From positions 1 to 64,000 of the forward strand of contig NZ_JAGGOS010000009.1 of NCBI RefSeq assembly GCF_018614205.1: 64,000 nt of DNA, in the 5' to 3' direction. This document shows, in pieces, positions 1-11,396 of the stretch. The position numbers were made by a program, and so were the translations under genes. Position 1 is the stretch's first letter. Every line of letters begins with the position of its first letter. This DNA comes from Streptomyces sp. ISL-36. Lineage in GTDB: Bacteria; Actinomycetota; Actinomycetes; Streptomycetales; Streptomycetaceae. The notes under the pieces are model-generated. The model saw only the letters and a list, made by a program, of their open reading frames with translations, was not told the origin of the DNA and made no database searches.

Positions 1-427
1 GGGCGAACCAGTCGCTGGCCGGCTTCTCCTCCGCCTTCGGCGGCTCCGCCGGAGCGGCCGCCGGGGCAGCGGGTGCCGGCGCCGCGCGCTCCGGTTCCGA
101 GGGCGCCTCCGCGGACGGCGGGGCCGAGGCCCCGGCGTGGGACTCCGCGACCGGCTTGCGGACCACCACGGGCGGGATCGGCCGTGAACCCGGGATGTTG
201 ATCCGGATCCGGGTCGTCAGCGTGGTCTCGGTCTTCGGCTCCTCCGGCCGCTGCGGGGCGGGCGCGGCCGCGGTGTCGGCAGCGTCGTCGGTCCCGTCCT
301 GCGTGGGGTGGAGCGACGGATACTGGCGCGTTCCGTACGGCGGTGTACCCGACGGGTACGCGGCTCCACCGCGCCCCTGGGCGCCGGAGGACGAACTGTC
401 AGTCTCTCGACCAGTTTCACGACTCAA
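1..427 (-). CDS. Unrecognised protein, N-terminal part (cut by window edge)
   Basis: About 142 codons of a gene that continues past the left edge. I start it at a TTG at 427 because GGGAGAA lies 6 nt upstream and the frame then runs open with strong GC3 bias. The visible part is low-complexity: a Ser/Gly-rich start, then PYGTRQYPSLHPTQDG, then a better-ordered stretch TTRIRINIPGSRPIPPVVV, then an Ala/Pro/Glu-rich linker ending in PASDWFA. Such disordered N-termini are common in large Streptomyces membrane proteins, but the part that would define the family is missing. No function is assigned. It lies downstream of mshB and the small membrane protein, same strand, after a 176-nt gap. Confidence 0.6.
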   Translation of the reverse strand, partial: MSRETGRETDSSSSGAQGRGGAAYPSGTPPYGTRQYPSLHPTQDGTDDAADTAAAPAPQRPEEPKTETTLTTRIRINIPGSRPIPPVVVRKPVAESHAGASAPPSAEAPSEPERAAPAPAAPAAAPAEPPKAEEKPASDWFA

Positions 428-603
428 AGCAGGTTCTCCCGGTTGGCTCCACCGCCCGCTCTCTTGCTGGTGCTCGTGTACCCGGGCGGCTCGGCGGCGC
501 GCACCACCATACTGTCCGCCGCCGCCACGCACCCGACGGCCGGGGATCGGGCACAGGGCATTCCGGCCGAAGTCCGGGCACCTCTCCGCTCAAGTCGGCC
601 TGC

Positions 604-948
604 TCACGGGGCCGGTCGCGTCAGCCGCGCCATGGTGGCACACATCACAGCGAGGGCCATACCTCCCAGGAGGTAGAGCATCTCCGCGAATCCACCGCCG
701 AAGACACCGTCACCCTCCGGCCGTCCGAGGCTGAGCAGGATGATGGCGGCGAGCCAGCCGGCTCCGGGGGCCACGATGCCGAGCTGGGTGTCGGTGGCGC
801 GCAGTCCGCCGTAGAAGACGGCCGCGGTGGCGAGCAGGGCGACGGCCAACCCCCCGGGGAACCAGGCGTTCTGGGCGAGCGAGCCCGCCGCTCCGACCAG
901 CGCTCCGAGGACGAGCAGGAGTACGTACCAGACGATCCGGACACTCAT
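604..948 (-). CDS. Small four-helix membrane protein (DUF6113-like)
   Basis: 114 residues, nearly all hydrophobic, with four predicted membrane spans: [44 protein letters not shown] and [17 protein letters not shown]. No signal peptide or catalytic motif is seen. The ATG overlaps the mshB stop by four bases (ATGA), so the two are translationally coupled and sit in one operon. Small proteins of this kind are a constant neighbour of mshB in Streptomyces as far as I recall; the role is unknown, so a part in mycothiol metabolism is only inferred from linkage. Confidence 0.75.
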   Translation of the reverse strand: MSVRIVWYVLLLVLGALVGAAGSLAQNAWFPGGLAVALLATAAVFYGGLRATDTQLGIVAPGAGWLAAIILLSLGRPEGDGVFGGGFAEMLYLLGGMALAVMCATMARLTRPAP

Positions 949-1835
949 GCCGTCACGCCCGCGAAGAGGTCGTTCTCGCGCGCGCCCGCCGGTGCGCCCG
1001 GCGTACCGCTGACCAACTGGTAGTACTCCGTGGTGAAGATCGGCTGTCCCAGGTCGTTCGAGAGGGCGAAGAAGGGGCCGTCGACGGCGATTTGCGTGGC
1101 GTGGGCGCGCATCGCGGCGGTCTTGCGCGCCGCCCAGACCGTTCCGCCGTCGATCTCGGTGGTGATGAGCGACGCGTCGACCACACCGGGCAGGTCGCCG
1201 ATCTCCGCGACGCCGGGGAAGTCGGCGCCCTCGGCGCGCAGCCGGGCGAAGCCTGCCTCGGCGACCGGGCGGGGGATCCGGTTCCAGTAGATCTTCGTGA
1301 GGGTGTGGGCGGCGCCGAGATCGGGCCGGTAGGCGGCGTCGGCGGCCAGCTCGGCGGCGCGCATGGCGACCCGGTGGGCCTGGATGTGGTCGGGGTGGCC
1401 GTATCCGCCGTCGGGGTCGTAGGTGATCAGGACCTGCGGGCGGGTCTCGCGGATCACCTCGACGAGGTGCGGGGCGGCGGCGTCGACGTCCGTGTTCCAG
1501 AAGGCGCCCTCACGCCGGTTCTGCTCGGCGCCCATCATTCCGGAGTCGCGGAAGCGGCCGGGGCCGCCGAGGAAGCGGTGGTCGGTGACGCCCAGCTCCT
1601 TCATCGCGGCGGCGAGTTCACCGACGCGGTGGTCGCCGAGCCGGTCCTCCCGGTCGGGTGCGAGGTGGGCGAGTTCGGGCGGGATGACCTCGCCCTCCTC
1701 GCCGAGCGTGCAGGTCACCAGGGTGACGAGCGCGCCCTCTGCCGCGTACCTGGCCATGGTGGCGCCGTTGTTGATCGACTCGTCGTCGGGGTGCGCGTGC
1801 ACCAGGAGCAGACGACGGGCTGGGAGATCCGTCAT
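945..1835 (-). CDS. mshB: MshB, N-acetyl-GlcN-Ins deacetylase (mycothiol synthesis)
   Basis: 296 residues, the usual MshB length. It removes the acetyl group from GlcNAc-inositol, the second committed step of mycothiol synthesis, in the cytoplasm. The PIG-L/LmbE signature HAHPDDE is at residues 13-19 (zinc ligands His15 and Asp18, general base Asp17 by analogy with the mycobacterial enzyme) and the distal GGYGHPDH motif carries His147 and His150, the proton shuttle and third zinc ligand. Mycothiol-conjugate amidase (Mca) is the close paralogue; the short length and neighbourhood favour MshB. The four-base stop/start overlap at 945-948 couples it to the small membrane protein downstream. Confidence 0.93.
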   Translation of the reverse strand: MTDLPARRLLLVHAHPDDESINNGATMARYAAEGALVTLVTCTLGEEGEVIPPELAHLAPDREDRLGDHRVGELAAAMKELGVTDHRFLGGPGRFRDSGMMGAEQNRREGAFWNTDVDAAAPHLVEVIRETRPQVLITYDPDGGYGHPDHIQAHRVAMRAAELAADAAYRPDLGAAHTLTKIYWNRIPRPVAEAGFARLRAEGADFPGVAEIGDLPGVVDASLITTEIDGGTVWAARKTAAMRAHATQIAVDGPFFALSNDLGQPIFTTEYYQLVSGTPGAPAGARENDLFAGVTA

Positions 1836-1876
1836 GGCCCCACCCTACGAGGCGGGGCCGGTGACCTGCACGGGGC

Positions 1877-2071
1877 TCAGAACTTGAGGCCGCCGATCAT
1901 GCCCGCCACGTTCGTGGTGAGCGTGCTGATGGACGGGGCGATGGAGGAGCTCGCCAGGTAGAACCCGAGGAGCGCGCAGACCGCCGCATGTCCAGCCTTC
2001 AGCCCGGATTTCCGGATCAGCAGGAAGACGACGATCGCCAGCAGCACCACCGCCGAAATCGAGAGTGCCAC
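1877..2071 (-). CDS. Small membrane protein, 64 aa
   Basis: Starts at GTG 2071, seven nt after a strong GGAGGTGA site. Residues 2-18 (ALSISAVVLLAIVVFLL) form one membrane span, a short basic stretch RKSGLKAGHA follows, then a second hydrophobic segment and an amphipathic tail. It ends 41 nt before the mshB start, same strand, so it may lead that operon. It resembles small two-span proteins common in Streptomyces, but I know no assigned function. Confidence 0.7.
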   Translation of the reverse strand: MALSISAVVLLAIVVFLLIRKSGLKAGHAAVCALLGFYLASSSIAPSISTLTTNVAGMIGGLKF

Positions 2072-2237
2072 GGCGGTTCACCTCCACACTTCTTCGGTCG
2101 GATATTCGGTCGGTCAGTTCGGCGAGCATGTGCCAGGTGTCCCCTACCCACCTAGCGCTACGGATCATAACTATGTGTGGCTCCGCATCGATGGTGTACG
2201 GGGGCACAAGGGGGCGCACAGGGCTAGGTTCGGTCGC

Positions 2238-4385
2238 ATGACCTCCAGGCAACAGCGGTCGTTCCCGCTCTCGTTCCCTCGTCAGTACGCCCGGACGCAG
2301 CGCTTCACCCTGGGCGTCCCCCGCTCCTTCACCGTCTCCCCCGACGGTGAACGTGTGGTGTTCTTGCGGTCGTCGTCCGGCACGGACCGCTCGCACGCGC
2401 TGTGGGTCCTCGAACCGGAGAGCGCGGACGGCGAGGCGCGGGAGCGGATCGCGGCGGATCCGCAGGCGCTGCTCGCGGGCGCCGCCGAGGAGTTGTCGGC
2501 CGAGGAGCGGGCCCGGCGGGAGCGGAGCCGGGAGGGCTCGGGCGGGATCGTGGCCTACGCGGTGGACGGGGCCGTGGAGTTGGCGGCGTTCGCGCTGTCG
2601 GGGCGGCTGTACGTGGCGGAGCTGCGGGCGGGGACGGCGGGGGAGCTGCCGGTGCCGGGGCCGGTGATCGATCCCCGGCCGTCTCCGGACGGCCGGCACG
2701 TCGCGTACGTGGCGCGGGGCGCCCTGCGGGTGACGGGCGCCGACGGGGAGGGCGACCGGGCGCTGGCGGAGCCGGAGGACGGCCACACGACGTACGGTCT
2801 GGCGGAGTTCGTGGCGGCCGAGGAGATGGACCGCACGCGGGGCTTCTGGTGGTCGCCGGAGTCGGACCGGCTCCTGGTGGCCCGGGCCGACGACCGGCCG
2901 GTGCGGCGCTGGTGGATCGCGGACCCGGCGCATCCGGACCGGGAGCCGCGGATGGTGGCGTACCCGGCGGCGGGCACGCCCAACGCGGACGTGCGGCTGT
3001 ATCTGGTGGATCTGGCCGGGGAGCGCACGGAGGTCGTGTGGGACCGGGAGCGGTACCCGTATCTGGCGCGGGTGCACTGGTCGCGGGGCGGGGCTCCGCT
3101 GATCCTCGTACAGGCTCGTGACCAGCGCACCCAGCTTCATCTGGCGGTGGACACGGTGACCGGGGCGACCCGGACGGTGCATGTGGACGAGGACCCGGTG
3201 TGGCTGGAGCTGCTGCCGGGGGTGCCCGCCTGGTCTCCGGAGGGACGCCTGGTGCGGATCGCCGACGAGGGCGGGGCGCGGGTTCTCGCGGTCGGGGACC
3301 GGGCGCTGACCGGGGCGCGGCTCCAGGTTCGGGCGGTGCTGGACATCGGGGAGAACGACGTCCTGGTGTCCGCGTCGGCCGGCGAGGAGGCGGCCGAGCC
3401 GGAGACCGGCGAGATCCATGTGTACCGGGTCGACGAGCGGGGGGTGGAGCGGGTCTCGTCGGAGACCGGAATTCACTCGGCGGTGCGGTGCGGTGCGGTG
3501 ACGGTGCTGTCCTCCGCCGTGCCGGACGCGCCGGGGAGCGTGGTGCGGGTGCTGCGGGACGGCGCGGAGATCGCGGTGGTCGCCTCGCACGCGGAGAGGC
3601 CGGTGCTGTCCGCGCGGGTGCGTCTACTGGAGGGGGGCGCACGGCGGATTCCGTGCGCCGTCCTGCTCCCCTCGGGGTACGAGGAAGGTGACGGACTTCT
3701 TCCCGTCCTCATGGATCCGTACGGCGGGCCCCATGGCCAGCGGGTCCTCGCCGCGCACAATCCGCATCTGACGTCCCAGTGGTTCGCCGAGCAGGGCTTC
3801 GCCGTGATCGTGGCGGACGGGCGGGGGTCGCCGGGCCGGTCGCCCGCCTGGGAGAAGGCGATCAAGGACGATCTGACGCCGACCTTGGACGACCAGGTCG
3901 AGGCGCTGCACGCGCTCGCCGGGGAGTTCCCGCTCGATCTGGGCCGGGTGGCCATTCGGGGCTGGTCGTACGGCGGTTATCTGGCCGCGCTCGGGGTGCT
4001 GCGGCGGCCCGACGTCTTCCATGCCGGGATCGCGGGGGCTCCGCTCTCCGATATGCGGCTGTACGACACCCACTACACGGAGCGGTATCTGGGGATGCCG
4101 CAGGAGAGTCCGGAGGTGTACGCGGCGAACTCGCTGGTGACCGACGACGGTCTGTCGGCGCCGGGGAATCCGGCGCGGCCGCTGATGATCATCCATGGTC
4201 TGGCGGACGACAATGTCGTCATGGCCCATACGCTGCGGCTGTCCTCGGCGCTGCTGGCGGCGGGCCGGCCCCATGAGGTGCTGCCGTTGACGGGCGTGAC
4301 GCACATGACGCCGCAGGAGCAGGTGGCGGAGAACCTGCTGCTGCTTCAGGTGGACTTCCTCAAGCGGTCGCTCGGGCTCACCTAA
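2238..4385 (+). CDS. S9 prolyl oligopeptidase, dipeptidyl-peptidase IV-like
   Basis: 715 residues from ATG 2238; the open frame runs further upstream but without a ribosome site or coding bias. An N-terminal beta-propeller (about 20-450) carries EFVAAEEMDR with Glu195-Glu196, the Glu pair that binds the free amino terminus in DPP IV enzymes. The C-terminal alpha/beta-hydrolase domain has GWSYGGY (nucleophile Ser577), HGLADDNV (Asp657) and GVTHM (His689). It should release dipeptides from peptide N-termini. No signal peptide is visible, so it is probably cytoplasmic. It lies just beyond two oligopeptide importers, which suits a role in degrading imported peptides. Confidence 0.9.
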   Translation: MTSRQQRSFPLSFPRQYARTQRFTLGVPRSFTVSPDGERVVFLRSSSGTDRSHALWVLEPESADGEARERIAADPQALLAGAAEELSAEERARRERSREGSGGIVAYAVDGAVELAAFALSGRLYVAELRAGTAGELPVPGPVIDPRPSPDGRHVAYVARGALRVTGADGEGDRALAEPEDGHTTYGLAEFVAAEEMDRTRGFWWSPESDRLLVARADDRPVRRWWIADPAHPDREPRMVAYPAAGTPNADVRLYLVDLAGERTEVVWDRERYPYLARVHWSRGGAPLILVQARDQRTQLHLAVDTVTGATRTVHVDEDPVWLELLPGVPAWSPEGRLVRIADEGGARVLAVGDRALTGARLQVRAVLDIGENDVLVSASAGEEAAEPETGEIHVYRVDERGVERVSSETGIHSAVRCGAVTVLSSAVPDAPGSVVRVLRDGAEIAVVASHAERPVLSARVRLLEGGARRIPCAVLLPSGYEEGDGLLPVLMDPYGGPHGQRVLAAHNPHLTSQWFAEQGFAVIVADGRGSPGRSPAWEKAIKDDLTPTLDDQVEALHALAGEFPLDLGRVAIRGWSYGGYLAALGVLRRPDVFHAGIAGAPLSDMRLYDTHYTERYLGMPQESPEVYAANSLVTDDGLSAPGNPARPLMIIHGLADDNVVMAHTLRLSSALLAAGRPHEVLPLTGVTHMTPQEQVAENLLLLQVDFLKRSLGLT

Positions 4386-4399
4386 GGGCTCCCGCCGGA

Positions 4400-5344
4400 T
4401 CACCACCCGGGTGGAGGCGGGGACGGCGGGGCGGGCGGCCGGGCCGGGGTCCAGGGCGGGGCGGGGGCGGCGGGCTGTTCGCCCCGGCCGGCGAGGACGG
4501 CGAGCACCGCGGCTCCGGCGAGCAGGTCGAAGAGCGAGGTGAGAAGGGAGAGCCGCTCGACGCCGTAGAGCCCGGGGAAACGGCCGAGGAGCTCGTACCG
4601 GGCGGCCAGGGCGAGGCCCATGACGCCCCAGCCGCACAGCAGCGCCCCGGCGACCAGCCCGAGGGGGCGGGCGTAGGGGGGACGGGCGAAGGCGCTGGCC
4701 CCCGCGGTCAGGGCGAGCAGGACCAGGACGGCGGTCAGCCAGCCGGGCGGGGGCGCGAGCAGCGGCGCGAGGACCGAGCGGCCGCCGGTGAACCGGTCGA
4801 CGGTGATCTCGGCGGGGAGTTCGAGCGCCCAGTGGACCTCCCAGGCCGCCCAGACGAGGCCGGAGAGGAGGAGCAGGACGCCCGCGGCGACGGCGGGTCC
4901 CGGGCGGGGACGGGTCGGGAGGGGCTCGTACGCCGAGTCGGCGCTGCGGCGGCCGGCGGCGGCGGTGACGAGGAGCGCGGCGCCGATGGCGAGTTCGAGC
5001 AGCGTGGTGACCAGCGCGGCGGAGCCCGTGGCGGCAGCCCAGAGCCCCGGCAGCCGTACGGCGAGGGTGACGGCTCCGGTGGCGGCGAGCGCGGAGGCGG
5101 CGACCGGGGAGCGGAGAGCGGCGACGGCCGTGGTCACGTAGACGACGATCAGGACCGGATCGAGCCCGGAGGTGGCGGACCGGCCGCGCAGCGGCAGACG
5201 ATGGTCCCCGGCCCAGTACCAGGCGAGATCGGCGGGCGAGCCGGTGGTGACGGCGAGGTCCCGGAGGATCCAGCCGACGGCGATCAGGGCGAGCGCGACA
5301 CAGAGGGCGGCTCCGGTGAGACGTGCTGCGCGAGTCACTGTCAC
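4400..5344 (-). CDS. Polytopic membrane protein, unrecognised
   Basis: 314 residues from GTG 5344. An ATG at 5392 is in frame, but the extra codons include TTG and TTT, out of keeping with the rest, so I prefer the shorter form. It opens with a basic start and a membrane span (LTGAALCVALALIAVGWIL), has about eight hydrophobic segments, a soluble loop near ELPAEITVDRFTGGRS, and a Pro-rich tail of repeated PPAP-type residues. No known transporter or enzyme motif is seen. It is convergent with the S9 peptidase, 14 nt apart. Confidence 0.7.
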   Translation of the reverse strand: MTVTRAARLTGAALCVALALIAVGWILRDLAVTTGSPADLAWYWAGDHRLPLRGRSATSGLDPVLIVVYVTTAVAALRSPVAASALAATGAVTLAVRLPGLWAAATGSAALVTTLLELAIGAALLVTAAAGRRSADSAYEPLPTRPRPGPAVAAGVLLLLSGLVWAAWEVHWALELPAEITVDRFTGGRSVLAPLLAPPPGWLTAVLVLLALTAGASAFARPPYARPLGLVAGALLCGWGVMGLALAARYELLGRFPGLYGVERLSLLTSLFDLLAGAAVLAVLAGRGEQPAAPAPPWTPARPPAPPSPPPPGW

Positions 5345-5408
5345 CACACCGATACTCACGGTCGCGGTCTGCCGAAACAAGGCATTCCGCATACGCCCGC
5401 GAACGGCC

Positions 5409-5444
5409 GGCCGGCCGGGACGACATGGCGCGTCCCGGCCGGCC
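5409..5444. terminator. Hairpin, 14-bp perfect stem
   Basis: Arms 5409-5422 and 5431-5444 pair without mismatch around an 8-nt loop. It lies about 130 nt beyond the last gene of the first peptide transporter operon and upstream of the membrane protein gene, so it most likely ends the transporter transcript. Confidence 0.6.
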
Positions 5445-5574
5445 TACGGCACCCGCACGGCCGTACGCTGACGAGCTTGCCTTGTTCGTATATCGGAGCA
5501 GGGTCGGTGAAGTTGCCTGTGCGTTAACGAATCTGACGGTCGTTCGCGTGATGCCGCGACCGGTTCCTCTGCGG

Positions 5575-7621
<2,047 letters not shown>

Positions 7622-7627
7622 GGGCGT

Positions 7628-8608
7628 CTACCTCAGCTTGGGGTCGAGGGCGTCGCGCACCGCGTCGCCGAGCATGATGAAGGCGAGCACGGTGACGGCC
7701 AGCGCGCCCGCCGGCCAGAGCAGCATGTGCGGGGCGTTGCGGATGTACTGGGAGGCCGAGGAGATGTCGATGCCCCAGGACACGGTCGGCGGCTTGAGGC
7801 CGACGCCGAGGAAGGAGAGGGTCGCCTCCAGGGCGATGTAGGTGCCGAGGGCGATGGTCGCCACGACGATGACGGGCGCGAGCGCGTTCGGTGCGATGTG
7901 GCGCAGCAGCATGCGGGAGTTGGAGGCGCCGAGGGCGCGGGCCGCCTGCACGTAGTCGTTCTGTTTGGCGGTGATGACGGAGCCGCGCGCGATGCGGGAG
8001 AGCTGTGGCCAGCCGAGCAGGACCATGAAGCCGATGACGGGCCAGACGGTGTTGCTGGTGACGACCGAGAGCAGGACGAGTCCGCCGAGGACGACGGGGA
8101 TGGCGAAGAAGACGTCGGTGATCCGGGAGAGGATCCCGTCCCAGCCGCCGCCGAAGAAGCCCGCGAGTCCGCCGAGGACGGAGCCGAGGACGGCGACGCC
8201 GAGGGTGGCGAGGACGCCGACGGTGACGGAGGTCCTGGCGCCGTAGACCGTACGGGTGTAGACGTCGCAGCCCTGGCCGTTGAAGCCGAAAGGGTGGCCG
8301 GGCTGGGAGCCCTCCTGGGCCTTGCCGAGGTCGCAGTCGAGCGGGTCTCCTGAGGCGATCAGGGAGGGCCAGATCGAGATGACGACCAGGAAGAGGATGA
8401 CGAGCGCGGAGACGATGAAGACGGGGTTGCGGCGCAGGTCGTGCCAGGCGTCGGACCACAGGGAGCGGGGTTTGCCGGCGGGTCCTGTGCCCTGCGGGCC
8501 GCCGGGGACCTTCTCCAGGGTCTCGCCCTCGCTCATCGCGAGGTCCACGGCGCCACCGGCGCCGGTGGGCGCGATGGCGGCTCCTTCGTCGTAGTTCGGC
8601 TCAGGCAT
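7628..8608 (-). CDS. Oligopeptide ABC transporter permease, OppC/DppC type (operon 1)
   Basis: 326 residues. A charged N-terminal region of about 50 residues ends in SDAWHDLRRNPVFIVSAL, the usual OppC lead-in to the first span; about six spans follow. The coupling-helix EAA region reads VQAARALGASNSRMLLRHIAPN. It forms the membrane channel with the OppB-type protein. The ATG overlaps the end of the OppB gene by 8 nt, so translation is probably coupled. Confidence 0.9.
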   Translation of the reverse strand: MPEPNYDEGAAIAPTGAGGAVDLAMSEGETLEKVPGGPQGTGPAGKPRSLWSDAWHDLRRNPVFIVSALVILFLVVISIWPSLIASGDPLDCDLGKAQEGSQPGHPFGFNGQGCDVYTRTVYGARTSVTVGVLATLGVAVLGSVLGGLAGFFGGGWDGILSRITDVFFAIPVVLGGLVLLSVVTSNTVWPVIGFMVLLGWPQLSRIARGSVITAKQNDYVQAARALGASNSRMLLRHIAPNALAPVIVVATIALGTYIALEATLSFLGVGLKPPTVSWGIDISSASQYIRNAPHMLLWPAGALAVTVLAFIMLGDAVRDALDPKLR

Positions 8609-9524
8609 AGCGGATCCTCGGGTCGAGTACGGCGTACAGGAGGTCGACGAGCAGGTTGGCCACCAGGAACACCAGGACGAGGACGGTCACGAAGCCGACC
8701 ACGGTCTGGGTGTTCTGGCGGACGATGCCCTGGTAGAGCTGGTAACCGACGCCGTGGATGTTGAAGATCCGCTCGGTGACGATGGCACCTCCCATCAGCG
8801 CGCCGACATCGGTGCCGATGAAGGTCACCACGGGGATCAGCGAGTTGCGCAGCAGATGGCGGGTGATGACCCGGCGGCGCGGCAGGCCCTTGGCGACGGC
8901 GGTACGGACGTAGTCGGCGCGCTTGTTCTCGGCGATCGAGGTCCGGGTGAGCCGGGTGACGTACGCCAGCGAGACGGAGGCGAGGACGAGGCCGGGGACG
9001 ATGAGCTCGTCGACGGGGGCCTCGGGCGAGACGGCCGGTCTGATCCAGCCCCATTTGACGCCGAGGAGGAGCTGGAGGAGCAGGCCGGTGACGAAGGTCG
9101 GGACGGAGATGACGACCAGGGTCAGCAGCAGCACGCCGGTGTCGACGGGGCGGCCGCGGCGCAGACCGGTGACGACGCCGAACGTGATGCCGATGACGAT
9201 CTCGAAGACGATCGCGACGAGGGTGAGGCGGATGGTGACCGGGAAGGCGTTGCCCATCAGCTCGGTGACGGGCTGGCCGTTGAAGGCGGTGCCGAAGTCG
9301 CCGGTGAAGACGTTGCCCATGTAGGTCAGGTATTGCTGCCAGACCGGCTTGTCGAGGCCGAACTCCTTCCTCAGCTGGGCGGCGGTGGCCGGGTCGCAGG
9401 CGCGGTCGCCGCAGAGTCCGGCGACGGGGTCGCCCATCACGTTCACCATCAGGAAGATCAGCAGGGTGGCGCCGAAGAAGACCGGGATCATCTGCAGCAG
9501 ACGCCGGATCACATAACGACCCAT
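8601..9524 (-). CDS. Oligopeptide ABC transporter permease, OppB/DppB type (operon 1)
   Basis: 307 residues starting MGRYVIRRLLQMIPVFFG, the typical OppB start leading into span 1. The extracytoplasmic loop has the GDPVAGLCGDRACDPAT segment with two Cys that are absent from the operon-2 paralogue and might form a disulfide. The EAA loop is ENKRADYVRTAVAKGLPRRR. About six spans in all. It follows the binding-protein gene by 76 nt and overlaps the next permease by 8 nt. Confidence 0.9.
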   Translation of the reverse strand: MGRYVIRRLLQMIPVFFGATLLIFLMVNVMGDPVAGLCGDRACDPATAAQLRKEFGLDKPVWQQYLTYMGNVFTGDFGTAFNGQPVTELMGNAFPVTIRLTLVAIVFEIVIGITFGVVTGLRRGRPVDTGVLLLTLVVISVPTFVTGLLLQLLLGVKWGWIRPAVSPEAPVDELIVPGLVLASVSLAYVTRLTRTSIAENKRADYVRTAVAKGLPRRRVITRHLLRNSLIPVVTFIGTDVGALMGGAIVTERIFNIHGVGYQLYQGIVRQNTQTVVGFVTVLVLVFLVANLLVDLLYAVLDPRIRYA

Positions 9525-9600
9525 GAGGGGCTCCGGGGGTGTGAGGAAGGCGTACGGCCCGGCGCGGGGGGACGCCGGGCCGTGTGCCGCTTCCCTTGCG

Positions 9601-11226
9601 TCAGTCGACCTTGATCTCGTTGTAGACGGGGACGCTGAACGGGTTCAGGGCCACGTTGGAGACCCGCTCCGAGTAGCCGGCGCTGCCGTTCTGGTACCAG
9701 AGCGGAATGGCACCCATGTCGTCCCGCAGGACCTCCTCGGCCTTCTGGAAGGTCTCGATGGCCTTCTTGGTGTCGGGCTCCGCGTTGGCCTGGTCGATGA
9801 GCTTGTCGAACTCGGGGTTCGTCCACTTGCCGTCGTTGGAGGAGGCGTTGGTGTAGTACAGCGGCTGGAGGAAGTTCTGGATGAGCGGGTAGTCCATCTG
9901 CCAGCCGGCCCGGAACGGCCCGGTCATCTTCTGGGTGGTGACCTGGTTGCGGTAGTCGGCGAAGGTGCCGACGGGGTTGCCGACGCAGGCCCTGTTGTTG
10001 CCGAGGGCGTTGTTGATGGAGTTGCAGACGGCGTCCACCCACTCCTTGTGGGAGCCGGTGTCGGCGTTGTAGGAGATCTTCATCGTGCCGCCGGGGATGC
10101 CGCCGCCCTCGGCGACCAGCTTCTTCGCCTCGGCCGCGTCGTACTTGCAGAAGTCTCCGCAGATGTCCTTGTAGCCGCCCTCCTCGCCCAGGACCGGGGA
10201 GGTCCAGTCGACGGCGGGGGTCCGGGTCTTCTGGAAGATCGTCTCGGTGATCTGCTCGCGGTTGATCGCCCGGGAGATGCCCTTGCGGACCTTGTCCCCC
10301 TCGGGGGTGTCCCATGCCTTGTCGTAGAACGGGATGGACAGGGTCTGGATGATGCCGGCGGGGACGTTGATGTACCGATCGCCCAGGTCCGCCTGGACGT
10401 TCTTGAGCTGGGAGGCGGGCACGTCGTCGACGAGGTCGAGGTTTCCGGCCGTCAGGTCGGTGTAGGCGGTGTTGTTGTCGGTGTACACCTTGAGGGTCAC
10501 GCCGCCGTTCTGCGCCTTGTCCTCACCGGGGTAGCCGTCCCACCGCTTCAGGGCCATCTGCGAGCCCTTGGAGTACGAGTCGACGGTGTACGGGCCGTTG
10601 CCGACGGGCTTGGAGAGCCAGGCGGCGTGGTCGTCGAAGAACGCCTTGGGCAGCGGGGCGAAAGCGGCGTAGCCGAGCGTCTCGGGCCAGGTGGAGAACT
10701 TCTGGGAGAGCTTGACCGTGAAGGTCCTGTCGTCCACGACCTTCAGGCCGGACATGGTCTCGGCCTTGGCCTGGCCCTCCTCCGGGTGGACCTGGTCGTA
10801 CCCCTCGATCTGGCCGAAGAAGAAGGCGTTCTTCTGGTTGTTCTTCAGATGGGCGCCGTAGTTCCAAGCGTCGACGAAGGACTTGGCGGTCACCTTCTCG
10901 CCGTTGGAGAAGGTCCAGCCGTTCTTGAGGGTGATCCTGAAGTTGGTCGAGTCGGTCGTCTCGATCTTCTCGGCGAGCATGTCCTTGGCCTCGCCGGTCT
11001 TCGGGTCGTACTGCTTGAGGCCGCGGAAGATCATGGCGAGGACCTTGCCGCCCTGGACCTCGTTGGTGTTCGCCGGCTCCAGCGGGTTCTGCGGATCACC
11101 CCAGGAGGAGCTCACGATCCCGTCGGCGCCACTGCCGCCGCTGTCGTCGCCACCGCCGCAAGCGGTCGCCGCGAGGGCGACCGCGACGGCCGTGGCCGCC
11201 CACTTGGCGTGCGTGGCTCCGCGCAT
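9601..11226 (-). CDS. Oligopeptide-binding lipoprotein, SBP family 5 (operon 1)
   Basis: 541 residues from ATG 11226, 5-6 nt after AGGAGG; the longer frame from 11253 has no site. A lipoprotein signal (basic MRGATHAK, hydrophobic AVALAATAC) puts the lipidated Cys near residue 23, followed by GGGDDSGG. Then comes a typical DppA/OppA fold with a region near WGDPQNPLEPANTNEVQGG and KNGWTFSNGEKVTAKSFVDA. It captures extracellular peptides for the permeases downstream. First gene of operon 1. A binding protein of the same class begins operon 2 at 17336. Confidence 0.9.
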   Translation of the reverse strand: MRGATHAKWAATAVAVALAATACGGGDDSGGSGADGIVSSSWGDPQNPLEPANTNEVQGGKVLAMIFRGLKQYDPKTGEAKDMLAEKIETTDSTNFRITLKNGWTFSNGEKVTAKSFVDAWNYGAHLKNNQKNAFFFGQIEGYDQVHPEEGQAKAETMSGLKVVDDRTFTVKLSQKFSTWPETLGYAAFAPLPKAFFDDHAAWLSKPVGNGPYTVDSYSKGSQMALKRWDGYPGEDKAQNGGVTLKVYTDNNTAYTDLTAGNLDLVDDVPASQLKNVQADLGDRYINVPAGIIQTLSIPFYDKAWDTPEGDKVRKGISRAINREQITETIFQKTRTPAVDWTSPVLGEEGGYKDICGDFCKYDAAEAKKLVAEGGGIPGGTMKISYNADTGSHKEWVDAVCNSINNALGNNRACVGNPVGTFADYRNQVTTQKMTGPFRAGWQMDYPLIQNFLQPLYYTNASSNDGKWTNPEFDKLIDQANAEPDTKKAIETFQKAEEVLRDDMGAIPLWYQNGSAGYSERVSNVALNPFSVPVYNEIKVD

Positions 11227-11341
11227 CAGGTGCCTCCTGAGTGTCCCAACCATGACTGAGAGTTCAATATCACCAGTTATGGGGTGGAATGCACGTCATT
11301 GACGCCCGTACGAGTCCGGATTTCCGGCCCGGACACACGGC

Positions 11342-11376
11342 GAGGGCGCCCGGACCGATGTGGTCCGAGCGCCCTC
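11342..11376. terminator. Hairpin ending transporter operon 2
   Basis: 15-bp stem, arms 11342-11356 and 11362-11376, one non-Watson-Crick pair, 5-nt loop GATGT. It lies 20 nt past the stop of the last ATPase gene of operon 2 and before the promoter region of operon 1, so it separates the two operons. Confidence 0.75.
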
Positions 11377-11396
11377 GTCATCGACAGCGGGGAGAA